Origin: Multifurca ochricompacta | Lineage: Eukaryota > Basidiomycota > Agaricomycetes > Russulales > Russulaceae | Length of the DNA stretch: 64,000 nt | NCBI GenBank assembly: GCA_022496185.1 | Contig: WTXG01000083.1 | Span: 88,322 to 152,321 of the forward strand | Direction of reading: 5' to 3' | Shown: in pieces, positions 1 through 11,700 of the stretch | Position numbering within the stretch: the first letter of the stretch is position 1 | Layout of the letters: each line of letters opens with the position of its first letter | Translations under genes and position numbers: made by a program | The notes under the pieces: model-generated | The model's database searches: none | Told to the model about the DNA's origin: nothing | The model's input: the letters and a program-made list of their open reading frames with translations, nothing else

Positions 1-2085
1 AACAAAAGATTCGGAGCGCGCTTCCTGTTTTATTTATTCATTTTATATTTAACAGTCTGAGCGCGCCCGACTACTTCCCCTCCCCTCCCCCCCCCTCCCT
101 CTCTCTCTCAATCCAATCGCAGACGACGCAGTCGTGAACAGACAAACCAGGGAAGGATGACTCCTTTTTATGTTTTTATTAATACTCTGGCAGTCCACTT
201 GCAAATATTTTTTTTTTTTTTCTCTTTTCGAAACTAGATGGGCTTCAAATCGAATAGCGGAGCAAGATACCCATGGATACTGTCGTCCAGGTCGTTATAC
301 TTGAAAAGTCATTCCATCTAAAGATCCTGTCATCACTTTCTCCTGTACGGTGCGAGGAAAAAAAAATAAATGAATTCTCCGCTTTCTCTTTCACCTCATA
401 CCTAAGGGAGATTGTAAAACTAATTTTCATTAGGTCACCAGTCAGCGCCGTGATAGTTCTGGAAGCAGAGGAGATCGTTTCATATATACCCCTGGGCTGA
501 AAACTACCGGGGGATCTATAAGGATCCTGACCAAGTAGCTTCGACCGCCGAAACAACTCCCTTTGGATGAGCACGTTCGTCGTTGAGTGGAAAGATAGAA
601 AACAAGTACCCCGGTTGATCGATCCAACTTGATAAAAAATAAAAAATAAAAGTGTCACTAGCGGGAGAAACTTTCGGGTTAGCGGGTTAGCTGGGCTCGA
701 GGGGGGGGAGGGGCAATGATTACTCTAACAGAGCGGGGGTGCGTTATAGGAACCTTTTTCCATCTTGTTGTGCGATTTAATTTATGGAGGCTGGAGGTTG
801 CTCTGGAATGATAATAATAATAATATAATAATAATAAACGGAAGACGGGATGGTGTGGGGTTCATAATCCCAACGGTAACCCTCCTTCATTATTGAATAA
901 ATCAGAGAATAGAAAAATGATGGTATGCGGTTCCAGCGCAGGGAATAAGTTAACGATCTATCGATAGCCTCAAAAAGGTCGTCACGAGAGAGCATGCATC
1001 CCTGAAGCGATCCAGAAAGGAATTAGCTCGTGATAATAGAACGATGTGTGGTGTGCCATATACAAGGGGTCGTTAGACAGGGCGGGGGAAAGTCCTGAGT
1101 GAATATTCATATGAGGTAGAGACGAGGACCCCCTCTATAGAAAAAAATAAAATAAACTAATTTATCGGATGAGGAAAGGTCGATGCCAGGCGGACAATGA
1201 CAATACAATGTGATTACAAAATGTGCAGTTGAATGTGATATTGCTAGTGTAGTAGCTATGAAAGTATAACAAGGAGTGTGTGTGTGTGTTTCAATTACCA
1301 TAAACATGCTGGCTTAAGTCGTCGTCCTCTGACCAGTAAGGGTCCCTGCAATTGGGACTTTGGGTCGTACCCGTGACTGCCCGTGACTGTAAGGGGCCAA
1401 AAAAAAAAGATCATCTACGGTCACGGTCACGATCACGGGCACCAGTTGACACACGCCACGTCTGAGGGTGAAGGGAAGGGAAGGGGAGAGAGAGGGGGAG
1501 AGGGGGGAAAGCTAGTGGTTAGTGATCAGTGGTCAGTAGTCAGTTACGCATTGTCATCGATCCTCCATCCCTTCCAAGTGGGTAAATAATTCAAGATCTC
1601 CAAGCCAGCCACTATCTTCTTCCTTGGTTCCTACCACTTTATTTTTATTTTTTTTGGGTTTGGTGCTTCGAGAGCGAGAACAAGTCCTACAAACTGCCAT
1701 CATTGCTCAGTGGGGTTGATGGTGGGGGGTCTGGGAGAATCAATTAATTAAAAGAAAGTGATATTTCAATTTTCTCCTTTGCAGAGACGGGACGGAGAGA
1801 TGACCAACTCGCCATCGCCTGACCGACAACCGACAAAAAGCGCAGCACAGCCAACCCACCCCACCCCATCTAACTATGATGGCTGGCGGTACCGTATGTA
1901 ACAATACAATATATATCCATCATATATTCATCACCTATCACTACATCTACATCATTATCGACGCGTCCGGGGGGCGAGTCATCAAAGATGATGATCACAA
2001 GTTGTAGAGACGATCAAATGATTCAAAACAATACAATACAATCCTCCCTCTCCCCCATCCATCTCCCGACCCGACCCACCTATGA

Positions 2086-2176
2086 GTGATGACGATGATG
2101 ATGATGATGATGAATGATGATGATGGTGGTGGTGATGATGGTGTGGTGATGGTGTTGGTGATGACGGTGATGATGC
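2086..2176. repeat. Imperfect GAT/GGT trinucleotide microsatellite
   Basis: A run of GAT units drifts into GGT and TGGTGA variants over about 90 bases. No coding context is seen around it. Confidence 0.8.
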
Positions 2177-2299
2177 GAGGTGCGGCTAATCTTCAGCTTT
2201 TCAGGGGATCATAAGAATGTTGTTGTTCTTTTCACCTACCCACCTACCCCCCATTATATCTAATCAGCAGAAGCTACCTATCGTGTTATATTATGTAGT

Positions 2300-2334
2300 T
2301 TAGGTTTAGGTTTAGGTGTGTGTGTGTGTGTGTG
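2300..2334. repeat. Three TTTAGG units followed by a GT microsatellite
   Basis: Three tandem TTTAGG hexamers run straight into a GT repeat. The array is too short and internal to be a telomere. Confidence 0.7.
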
Positions 2335-4037
2335 AGTTTCGAGAAGTGGGCTCAGCTCGATAGGTCTAGCCTAACTGTGTCACCCACCCCCCCCCTCTCC
2401 CCCTCCAATTTGAAAGTGGATCAACCGAGAATACCCCCTTGAGCTAGAGAGCTAGAAGCGAAGGTCTTTTGCGATGATGATGAGGGTGATGAGGGTGGGA
2501 GAGGGAAGAGGTTTTTTTTTTGGGGGAGGGGGGAGGGGAGTTCTCTTAATACTGTATCCCTTAAACCTGATTTTAGTGGCGCCTTCCAACCCTTCCAAAA
2601 ATAAAAGAAGATGCATGCAACGAACGCATACGTTTCGCTTATCATCATCTATTAGCACAGTCCGCTCGCTTCCAAAAAAAAAAAAAAGGGCTCCAGAACT
2701 GGTGAAGCCATTTCGTCACAACCTTCACCACAAATTGACCAGCCAGATCTGGAAGTTCATAAGAAAAAAAAAAAAAAAACAAAAACAAAAAACGTGTAGT
2801 AGTGTAGTAGTAGTGTAAGAGAATGAATGAGAGTGAGAGTGAATGCGATATATATATATATATAGTCCAGTTCGTTGTGGGGTATAGTCACTCTCCTTTC
2901 CTCTCCCCTTGCTTGCTTCCTTCGCACGAAAGAAAAAGGGAAAAAAAAAGGAAAAGTGGTGGCGGTGAAATGACCTGACCTGACTTAATTTAATTTGATC
3001 AGATGGTGTGGTGACAGGGGGCATCTAGCCCCCAGCTTAATCACATTTTCTTCGTGAAATCCACGCGCGCAGGGGGGTAAGGAGGGGAGAAGGAAGTGGA
3101 TCAAGATCAGGTGTAAGGGAAGACGACGACAGCATGGCAATTCAAGGCATTCAATAAGCTAAGCCCAAGACAGTGGGAGGGGGGGGGGGGATGGAGGGGC
3201 CCTAACTGTGAAAAAAACGATTCAGGCAAGTTGAATGGTTGGATTTAAGTGGAAGTGGGAATGCTTCAAGTTGCAGTTTTTAGAGAGGAGAGGAGGAGGG
3301 AGGCCCAGAGGCCCCACCGTGGCCCAACCAACCCAACCCAACCCGATAAAGAACCTCGGCTTAACTGACTTAGATCGGTCCGGTTGCCGCCCAAGATGAT
3401 GAATGATGATGATGAATGAAGATGATGATGATGATGATGAATGGATGGATGGACAGTATGCTTCTGTCAGAGTAAGCAGACAAGAATGCGAAGTAAATGA
3501 AAATGTTGGGGATGTCAATTATATACCAAGTACCCTAAAGAATTATGCATCGATAGCATGGTATTTTTTTTTGAAACAAAAACAAAACAAGGAAGAAAAA
3601 AAAGTCCTATCGAGTGCTCTGGGTCAAGTTAGAGACGTAAAGACGTCATGGGAACAGAGGGTGGGAAGATTAATCTATGTATGCATGAAGTGAAAAGGGC
3701 AAGCACATATGAAGAAGGACGTGAGTAATGGAACAGAAGGCGAAGACGAGAAGGAGAACTCGCAACAGAGTCCAAGGAAGGTTCAATCAGCTCAATCAGC
3801 CCCAGCAAAAGGAGCGGCAATGGCGCGCGCGGGGATAAAAATGGGGAAACTCAGAAGCTGCTTCTCCTCCGTTGCCTCCTTGCCGGTGCGTGCTTGGACT
3901 TTGGCGAAGCGCCGGAAAAGGAAGAACCCCAAGGTCCGAAGCTGGTAAACAAGCGCTTGAGCAGCGGCTGCGACCGTTTCGTTGGTGTCACCTGCTAACA
4001 GCCGAACAAAAACAAAAGAAAAAAGAAGCCGTCTCAG

Positions 4038-4704
4038 TCACGAACCGTACCATTCGGTAGAAAGAAAAACAAAACAAAAAACAAAAAAAAAGGAGTGCAA
4101 GATGCTCACAGGTGACTGCATTCGTAGTTGTTGGGGGCCACCGCCAGCAACGGGTGGTACGATGACGTATGTAGGAGCCCCACGCGGCGCGTCGTACGTA
4201 TGGTAGTACACGTTTTGTGACTGCGGAGGAAGTGTTCGTGAACGGCGCGGCGCTAGATGTGGATAGGGAATTGGCTGAGGTATGGGATGGGGGCAGGGGG
4301 CGGGTGTTGATTTAGCGCGTATGAGTATGTGCGCGAGTGGACCGGTTGCGGTATAGGGGTGGTGTACGACCGTGGGGGCGGAGGTCGCGAGCTCGTGTGT
4401 GAGTAAGAGCGTGGTCGGGTGGGTTCTTGGTGGTAGTGATGGTGACCGCGGGAAACCGAGTTGGACCGCGAATGGGAATGGTGTGGGAATGGGAATGGGA
4501 ATGAGAGGGTTGTGGTTGAGGTTGTGGTTGAGGGTAGATAGGACGAGAGCGGTATTGTTGGTGAAAATCAGAGGTATGGGGGTGGTAAGGAGATGGACTA
4601 GGCATTTGCATGCTCTGGGAGACGGAATCGATCCAGTTCGAAATCCGGGATTGAGTGGCCATATATCGTTCGTAGGCCTCAGGGGAATAGTCATATTCAG
4701 TCAT
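4038..4704 (-). CDS. Hypothetical low-complexity protein (three frames)
   Basis: The ATG at 4704 opens a well-formed N-terminus (MTEYDYSPEAYERYMATQ...) of a kind I associate with small agaricomycete proteins of unknown function. It is followed by Pro/Gln- and Ser/His-rich sequence. The natural-looking continuation moves through three frames: the start frame to about 4490, a second frame rich in His, Ser, Arg and Pro (about 4495-4262), then a third that ends with an ordered segment near 4190-4110 (NVYYHTYDAPRGAPTYVIVP). I see no canonical donor and acceptor pair that explains the changes, so they may be indels in repetitive sequence or assembly errors. The 3' end is uncertain because a GTGAGC donor lies near 4115. 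Function is unknown. Confidence 0.5.
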
Positions 4705-4795
4705 GGTTCTGTGTAGCGAATGGATGGGCGATTGATTGGGGGAAGAGGGGATGTCAAGTTGCGAGCGGCAAGCGAGGGGGGGGAAGGGGACCTTG

Positions 4796-4816
4796 CATAT
4801 ATATATTTATATATGT
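4796..4816 (-). promoter_or_regulatory. TATA-like box upstream of the gene at 4704
   Basis: An alternating TATA/ATAT stretch lies about 95-110 bases upstream of the ATG at 4704, a plausible distance for a fungal TATA element plus a short leader. This rests only on position and composition. Confidence 0.3.
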
Positions 4817-4819
4817 TGC

Positions 4820-6744
4820 GAGAAGGGGGGGGGGTGCACAGGTCTGCTTCAGGCCGGAGAGGATGGCGGGTATGAATCAGACCGAGATTACGGGCGGGTC
4901 CCGATAGTGCGGTTTTCACCGGATCGTCCACTGCTAGAAAAGAGATATTAATTCAACTTTCAAGTTTTAAAATAAAATGAGGTGAGTTTGTTGAAGGATC
5001 GCTCGTTGACAACGTCGGGAAAGAAAAATCGACAATCAACAACCAACAAATAAAATAAAATAAAATCAATAAAATAGAATAAAATAGAATAAAATAAATC
5101 AATAATAATCAATTAGATACCTAAAAAGGGAAACCTTATAGTAAAAATCCCTTATTACGTATCTCTTTCGGCTCACAAACGGATCGGATTAAGGCACTGG
5201 CACTACGAGAGTAGATCGTGGATCCGACTTGTGCAGGCTGTGGCAGTAGTTGCTGTCTCTCCCTCTCCCACTCACACACACACTTGTATCACCTCACAGC
5301 AAGAACACCTAACCCGCACTAACAAATCTCCTACTGGTGTACTCCCTCCACCATAAACTCCTTTGGAGATCCTGTTTAGGTGGTGTTTCATCCATGATAC
5401 TCTTTCAAGTAATTTCCGGTATCATCTCCCAGGATGAATGAATGTCTCACTTCTTGAATCACTCCGAGGAATCCATTTCTCCACTCCAAGAATCCGTTTG
5501 GGAATGACTCAGGATGTACTTGCGAGCCACCATCTCAATCGACCCTGGTCGAGGCATCCGATTGAACCCGATAAGGAATGTCTAGACCATGGTAGCATCA
5601 CCCCCTTGCCTTTAAGCTCCATCCCACTAAATAAGTGCCCAGAGACCCCCCCATATCGGTAGTAGTAGCACGGATGAACAATAGAACTGGGGTTTCCAGA
5701 AAACCTCCCCGAAATCTACTCCAGCGAAGAAGGCGGTGCATGTGTGTATGTGGCTATACGGTGATATGGCGGATGATTTTCCGCAATGCATGCATTCAAA
5801 TACTATTGCACGTACCCATGTGCTTGCAAGTATCTCAAGTGCGCCAGCACTTAGCCTTCACTTTCCTCTGAAGGTCCGGCCGAAGCGCGGGAAGAACTGC
5901 CTTCCACAGCAAAGGAATTATGAACGAAAGTTAAGTTTACAATCCACCGAACCTATCACAAGAAGTTGCGTGCATCCAGACCCCCAACGATATAACAGCG
6001 GATGATGCCGTCGATCTTCTCCTGTGTGAGCAAAGGTAGTGACCGCTCATAACTTCACTTCATTACATTTCAATAACAACTGGTGCGGCTCAGGGTTACC
6101 ATTCCGAGAACCAGCCCCATTCAGCGGCGTGAGTACGCCAATACCTTAAAAGAACCAAGTGAAAGATCTAGCCATGCGGTTAGCATGTTACCCCCTTGTT
6201 TGATTAAAAAGACCGCATGTAAGGGTGGTGCGCGAGTGCACGCCCTTGGTGCATGTCGTATCCTTGGGAGGCGATCCAAAACGATGGAGCACTGGGAAAG
6301 AGAGCTAGACGGAATGAAACCTCTCCCAAGAAAGGCAACGATAAAAGCAATGCTTTGCACATCCTGACTGCGTGTATGTCCGTCCGTGTTCTGCTTTGTT
6401 CTTCCATGACGGAGGCAGCGATACAACAGGACTACATGCGTTCCAGCTCGGGGGAAAACCGTGTTCATAAATTCGAAGATCAGGAAAATGTCTTTTTGCA
6501 TTCGCGCACGAGTGATCATTCAAAAGCCTCAAGGTCTTGCTTTCAGTGGACGACACTAGTCTTCCCAAGAGGCTGCTTTCTCACGACTACATGATGTTGC
6601 CTTGAGTTTGCTTGGCACGGATGGAGGAGGATGGTATACTCTAGTTTGAAATTTAACCTCTAGGGGATAGATGACTCATCGTCATTCCACGACGTGTAAC
6701 TCGATGCTAGAAGGTCCCCCAACCTTTGCGAAAACAAAATTCTG
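4820..6744. other. Intergenic, no recognisable gene
   Basis: An AATAAA-type A/T-rich microsatellite lies near 5048-5115. The remainder (5.2-6.7 kb) has ordinary composition and short open frames on both strands, none resembling a known protein. It separates two minus-strand genes. Confidence 0.45.
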
Positions 6745-8710
6745 TCAAAAAAGGAAGGGGAGGGGGATTGGCGTCCAACTCACCACTGGCACACTCACGA
6801 ACCCAATAAGGTGTTCCCCATCCGTCAAAATTTGGAGACAGGAGCTATGGAAATGATCCCTCGTCCTCGTCTCGAGATACGGCAATTCAGAAACGACGTC
6901 CTCCGCGAAATAAGCGTTCGAAAACCGGATAGACGTGCACCGGCCACCGCCACCAACGTACTCTTCGTCGTCCCAGTCCCAGCAGTTCGTGAGTCAGAGT
7001 CAGAGTCGGAGTCAGAGTCGGAGTCAAAATCAGAATGTCCGCAGTTGCCAACACCACCGCCTTCGGCTATTTCCGAGTGTGCGCGTCGGGCGCGGAAAGT
7101 GTTGAAATCCCGCATGACGAGTGTGGCCCTATCATCTTCTCGCCAAATCCAACGTTGTCCAGCGCACTTGACCTCACCCCGACCGAAAGGCTCCTCAAAG
7201 AGGTGCGCCGTCCGTGGGCCCCACTCGCGCCACGGTTGCACTACCACCCTCGAAGAAGTGTCGGCCGATAATAATGCAGTTGCTGCAGCTTGTGATAACG
7301 CCCTGCGGGAAAGTGCGAGGGAGTATCGGCATCCGTTGTAACCCTCCATGGAAGTTATGAAGAGGGTCAACCGGATGATGCCCTGCGCCGAGTCGTTCGA
7401 GAAGGGAAGGTGTGAATATCCAACGGGTAGTAATGACGTCCGAGAAGGACCCGAAGATCGTTCGTGACGGTCGCCGCCGTCAAAACGTGTCTGCGCGTAT
7501 CGCATATTGCTGCGTAGAGGTGGAAGTGCGAGTAGGCATATCGTCGACAACGCGGGCTCTGGATCTTCTAGTTGGGGTAGACGACACAGGGAGATCATGT
7601 CCCTCTGCAAGACCGCGATGACATCTGAAGATATGATGGCAAAGCTCGGCCTGTATGATTGATGGTGTCCACTATTGACCTATGGGGCCTCATTTAATTT
7701 CAATTCCGATCAAGCACTGTGCAACGTGCGCCATACTGCCACTCTTTTTTTTTTCTATTGGCAGCAGCAGCATACCACCCATACACACACAAACACTCAC
7801 GCGAATAACACGTCCGGTTTTCCATTCTACGAGGTACCACTGACAGAACGTGATATCCTGTGTGTTCCAATCTTGATTCACTTGGATGAGGATATTATCT
7901 CCGAGAACCTCGGCTTGCGCTTGCAAGCCAGTGTCAAAGATATCTTGCGTGATGATGGGCAGTTCGGGCTCGGCAGCGAGGGGATGCGCCTCGCCCGTGA
8001 AAAAGTCCAAGAGTCGTAGATGAACCATGGTCTCGCCAAGCGAACGACTTCATTTCAAGGAACCATCACTCAGTCACACGGACCCGACACGGCAATGTCC
8101 AGAAAACAAAAATAGAAATAGAAAAAAAAAACGCGACTTACTCGGGATACGACATGACCACGGTCATATTATATTCCATGGCAAAGACGACAACAAGTGG
8201 CGCGCCGTGCGATCGAAAGTCGACCCGGATCCAGTCACGGTCATGTTCGTCATCGCCCTGAGAGGGCAACAATGACGAAGGCGAAGGCGAAGGCGAGGAC
8301 GAAGACGACGAAGACGACGAAGCAGGGTCACAAATCCGACGATAGTAGTAGCCGGGAGTACGTGATTTGTCAACGCCAATTAGGAAGTTGTCGCAGATCG
8401 CGTAGCGCACTGACCGCTCGTCTCTCGGACCTGGCATCTCGCGTATGAGGGGGCGCATCTTCAGGCCCTCCCACGCGCGCTCCCATCGCCGCAGTGCCTC
8501 GAGACGATATTCGACAGACGCTTCCAGTGACGGAACATCCAGGACGCAGGAATTCGTTCGCGACATGATATATTGCAAGAGCAAGGATCCCTCGATCATG
8601 CGAGAAAGCCCCTTACATGTTTGTCTGCACGCGCGTATGTCGCGCGGGGGCAGGCAGAAAATGATCTCCAAGAGCAGCTCGACGCAGAGTTTTCGCAAAA
8701 GTAAGGACAT
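6745..8710 (-). CDS. F-box domain protein
   Basis: Likely an SCF ubiquitin-ligase substrate adaptor of the large agaricomycete F-box family. Exon 1 (8710-8142) starts MSLLLRKLCVELLLEIIFCLPPRDIRACRQ..., an N-terminal F-box with the expected L-P-x-E-L/L-P-P-R-D pattern. A GTAAGT intron leads to exon 2 (8047-7801), and a GTGAGT intron to exon 3 from about 7605. The middle and end carry features of the family: a PWREWGPRTAHLF segment near 7230, a WIWRE...RATLVMRDFN strand near 7120, and a late FAEDVVSELPYLETRTRD block near 6880. That last block is in a different frame from exon 3; the switch lies in an Asp-Ser hexamer repeat near 6990-7035. Either a roughly 95-nt intron with a weak donor covers the repeat or there is an indel. 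The stop is placed at 6745 by the open frame, so the 3' end is approximate. Confidence 0.75.
6992..7032. repeat. GAGTCA/GAGTCG hexamer repeat (Asp-Ser tract)
   Basis: About six copies of a GAGTCR hexamer encode alternating Asp-Ser on the minus strand within the F-box gene. It coincides with the point where the reading frame changes. Confidence 0.7.
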
Positions 8711-11700
8711 GGAAAATGGGTGACAGTGTTTCGTTCTGTTCTAGGTGTGAAGCGAGGAACTCATATCAAAAAGAAAAAGGAGAAAACAAATAAAAAAAAA
8801 ATTTGAAAAAAAAAAAAAAAGGAGAACGACTTTTTTATACTAGACTCGCATAGCGCCGAGGAAAAAGGAACCCCCCCTTGCAGGTTATCCGTGGGGTTTG
8901 GTGATTTATGTACGTATCGCGTATCGAAAGTCCTGCCGGGAACCGTGCGAGTTGGACAGTATCAGACAATAAGATCGCGTTATTGAGGCTATTAAGCGCC
9001 AGCCCACGAGTTCGACACGTGTCCCCAAGATAAGCGGATGAGGAGTCGGCGTTCAAGCACGGAGGCTGCCAACGCTATCGTCCCGCGCTTCGCGGAGAAT
9101 TGGGATAGAGTGAACTCCAAGGAGGGTTTTGCCAATCGCTGCCCAATGGAAGACACAAAAAAACTGATTCCGGTGTGACGCAAGTGGATTCTGTTCAAGA
9201 GGACTGCTCTGAAGCGTACATGAAGCAAAAGGGAGACCCCCATTCATTATGTAAGGCTGCGTGTCGTTTAGCAATCCAATAGGGTTCAAGGTTCAGAAGG
9301 CCAACCCCATGCAGCAGTACCGTCCTTCTCCTTTTGAAGACTTCTGACCAAGGCCAGGTCCCAGGAGTAAGGGATTAAGTACAAGAATGTATGGAGGTCT
9401 ACTATATTTGAAGGCTCCTAGCCGCATAGAGAACTTTGGGGTGCCAAGTGTAGCATAGCAAAAGTCCACTCAAGCCAGAAGGCGAAGGACAGTTTGCAAA
9501 TCTAGGTGTGAGATTTTTTTCATATGTAATCCCCTTCACAACTGGATGTTGTTTGCAGATAAGGAGAAGTTCCGTAATACCGTAAACGAGCCCGCTGACT
9601 ACGGGCAATGCTTACGGGGCGACCCGCACAAGCTGGGCGTCAATCAAGGCAGATATAGTCATCACGATACGGCAGGGGGTGAAAAAAAAAGCTTTCGCAG
9701 TTCGGGTTGTAGCTCCAGAGGCGGAATATTCCAATCACCTGACGGCCACAAGGCGAGAACACGAGGATTCCTGACCGAAGATAGGCCAGGCATTACTTTC
9801 AACGCCGCCAAATTAAACCGACTGCTGCCAATCGTGCTAGTATGATATTGTTTGCCCAGGAACGCGTGTTCAGCATTTCAGCATCTTACTTCGCTCTTAT
9901 CCCTGCACGGCCTACCCTTCGGCACTTCGGGTCGTATCTCTTTTTTTTTGCAATATGCCTTTTATTTGCGATACCACGTCCATGTTTCTGGTGCAGGACG
10001 TGTCTGAAAATGAGCTAACGATAGCTGCAAAGGATAAGTCGACAGGGCAGGTGATCCAGGAAAATATTAAATACAAAACCAATAATCAGTGACACCATTA
10101 CTCCGTCGAGCTACTGTATTCGCGTGTGAAATACAATTATAATGGAGCGGTATCAGGCTAGCAGATTGGCTATTGCCTCCGTTATAGGCGACACCTATGG
10201 GATAATTCCTGCAGCTCGACATGCGGGGTGGAACTCGGATCCTCTGCGCAGATAATTCTCGGACGTCGTAGATGAAAAGATGAGGTCATGCAACGCAAGG
10301 AGGAAAGCAGTTCCTCCTCTAATATCCCCCAAAAATCTCGGATTCGAGTGCATTGGTGAGCGTCCTGAGAAAATCGTGCCAGGTTTTCACTATTCTTCGG
10401 ACTAGAGACTCGTCGCCGATTAATATCTATAACGATAACTTTTCTTCTTCTATTCTAAACCAAATGAATCGATAAATTCCCCGCGAAGCTTTGTGCCATC
10501 AACGTTACTTGCTGGGAGAATTCCCGCGTGAGATCGTTAACTCGAAAGGTTCCTCAACGCCATCCAGTTTTTTGAAGACCCTCGGTTATAAAGACATGAT
10601 CGCCGACGACGGAATATAGATCGATAGTATGAAACTTGAGCAGCCCAGTCATGTCTATAAATCGCGAGAGGGTATATGTAGGTAAAGTACCATACGCACG
10701 TTTCTTCGAGTCCAAAGGTGCAAAATAAAAGGCACACAGTACAGGAAATATTCCACCCATTTTCATGAAGATTTCGAGTATGGCACCTGTGGGGGGAGAC
10801 TTCGCAGACAGCCCGGTACCTGAAGGCGAGAGGAATGCCTTTCAATCGTCTTCAAGAAGTAGTAATTGTAACCAGCCACGACAAGAGACAAGAATAGAGA
10901 TTGTTCAAGCATGTCTACCAGAGGTTTGCAGTTTTTTTCAACAAAGCGGTAGGCCTAAACGAAATGGGCGAGCAAGAGTGATGTGCATGCCCAGACTTTT
11001 TGACGCTTGTACCACCAATATTGGAAATGCCACTCGGGTTCATGCAAAATTAATTGGCATAAGGTGCATAGCGTCATAAAGCATGTTAATAGTAATGCCC
11101 GGTGTCACGGTGACGGTACTGTCATTGTCTTCTGTGGTAGGCCACCATAAGTCTAAGTCCTCGTCATCAGATGCATTTTCTGAGGGTAAGGCGGATATAA
11201 TTTGGAAAAGGTCGGATTTTTTACGGAAAGTTCAGGACTGCAGGACTGTCCTTTATGTCAGAAAAATTTTCTTGGAGCAAACCTCGGAGACGAAGACGGA
11301 AAGGGTCATACGGCGCGAGATTTGTCTTATGTAATCCAGTCTCGTACGAGTTGACTGCCTGGCCTGCGACGCTACGAGGATATTGAGGGGGGGATTTTTC
11401 CTCTAGTTTATCAATTAGCGCGAGTAGAGCGGCGAGGATATAGTACTAGGAGCTCGGCGCCATCAGGCCCGGCTTATCAAGCCGCATGCACCACCTCACA
11501 CGCCGACAGCCACCACTCTGGATGTTTGCCCCAGCGGTGTATAGCGCTAGTGCACTTCACGTGTGGCATCGTTAGTTCCCTTCCTCTGTACCCTCGTTTT
11601 CGTCCCTCGTCTCCGGATCCACTAATGATAGGTTCTGTGTGACTATTTCATTCACACGTCGTCTGCATCAGAACAGTTGCCTTAATTCCCTCCCTCTCGC

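Larger units (their letters stand above)
1..4037. other. Non-coding, simple-sequence-rich region
   Basis: No open frame here resembles a known protein. The stretch is packed with homopolymer runs (A, T, G and C tracts of 8 or more), trinucleotide repeats (AAT near 811-838, GAT near 2086-2176 and 3391-3441), a TA run near 2849-2864 and a GT run near 2315-2334. The short open frames are mostly low-complexity shadows of these repeats. It lies downstream (3') of the minus-strand gene ending near 4.04 kb. Confidence 0.5.

Noticed and set aside
2300..2315. Telomere-like TTTAGG units
   Set aside because: Only three copies, internal, and adjoining a GT repeat; fungal telomeres are usually TTAGGG arrays at sequence ends.
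4038..4694. 218-residue minus-strand open frame as one protein
   Set aside because: Only its last third looks protein-like; the first two thirds are shadows of better frames that start at the ATG at 4704.
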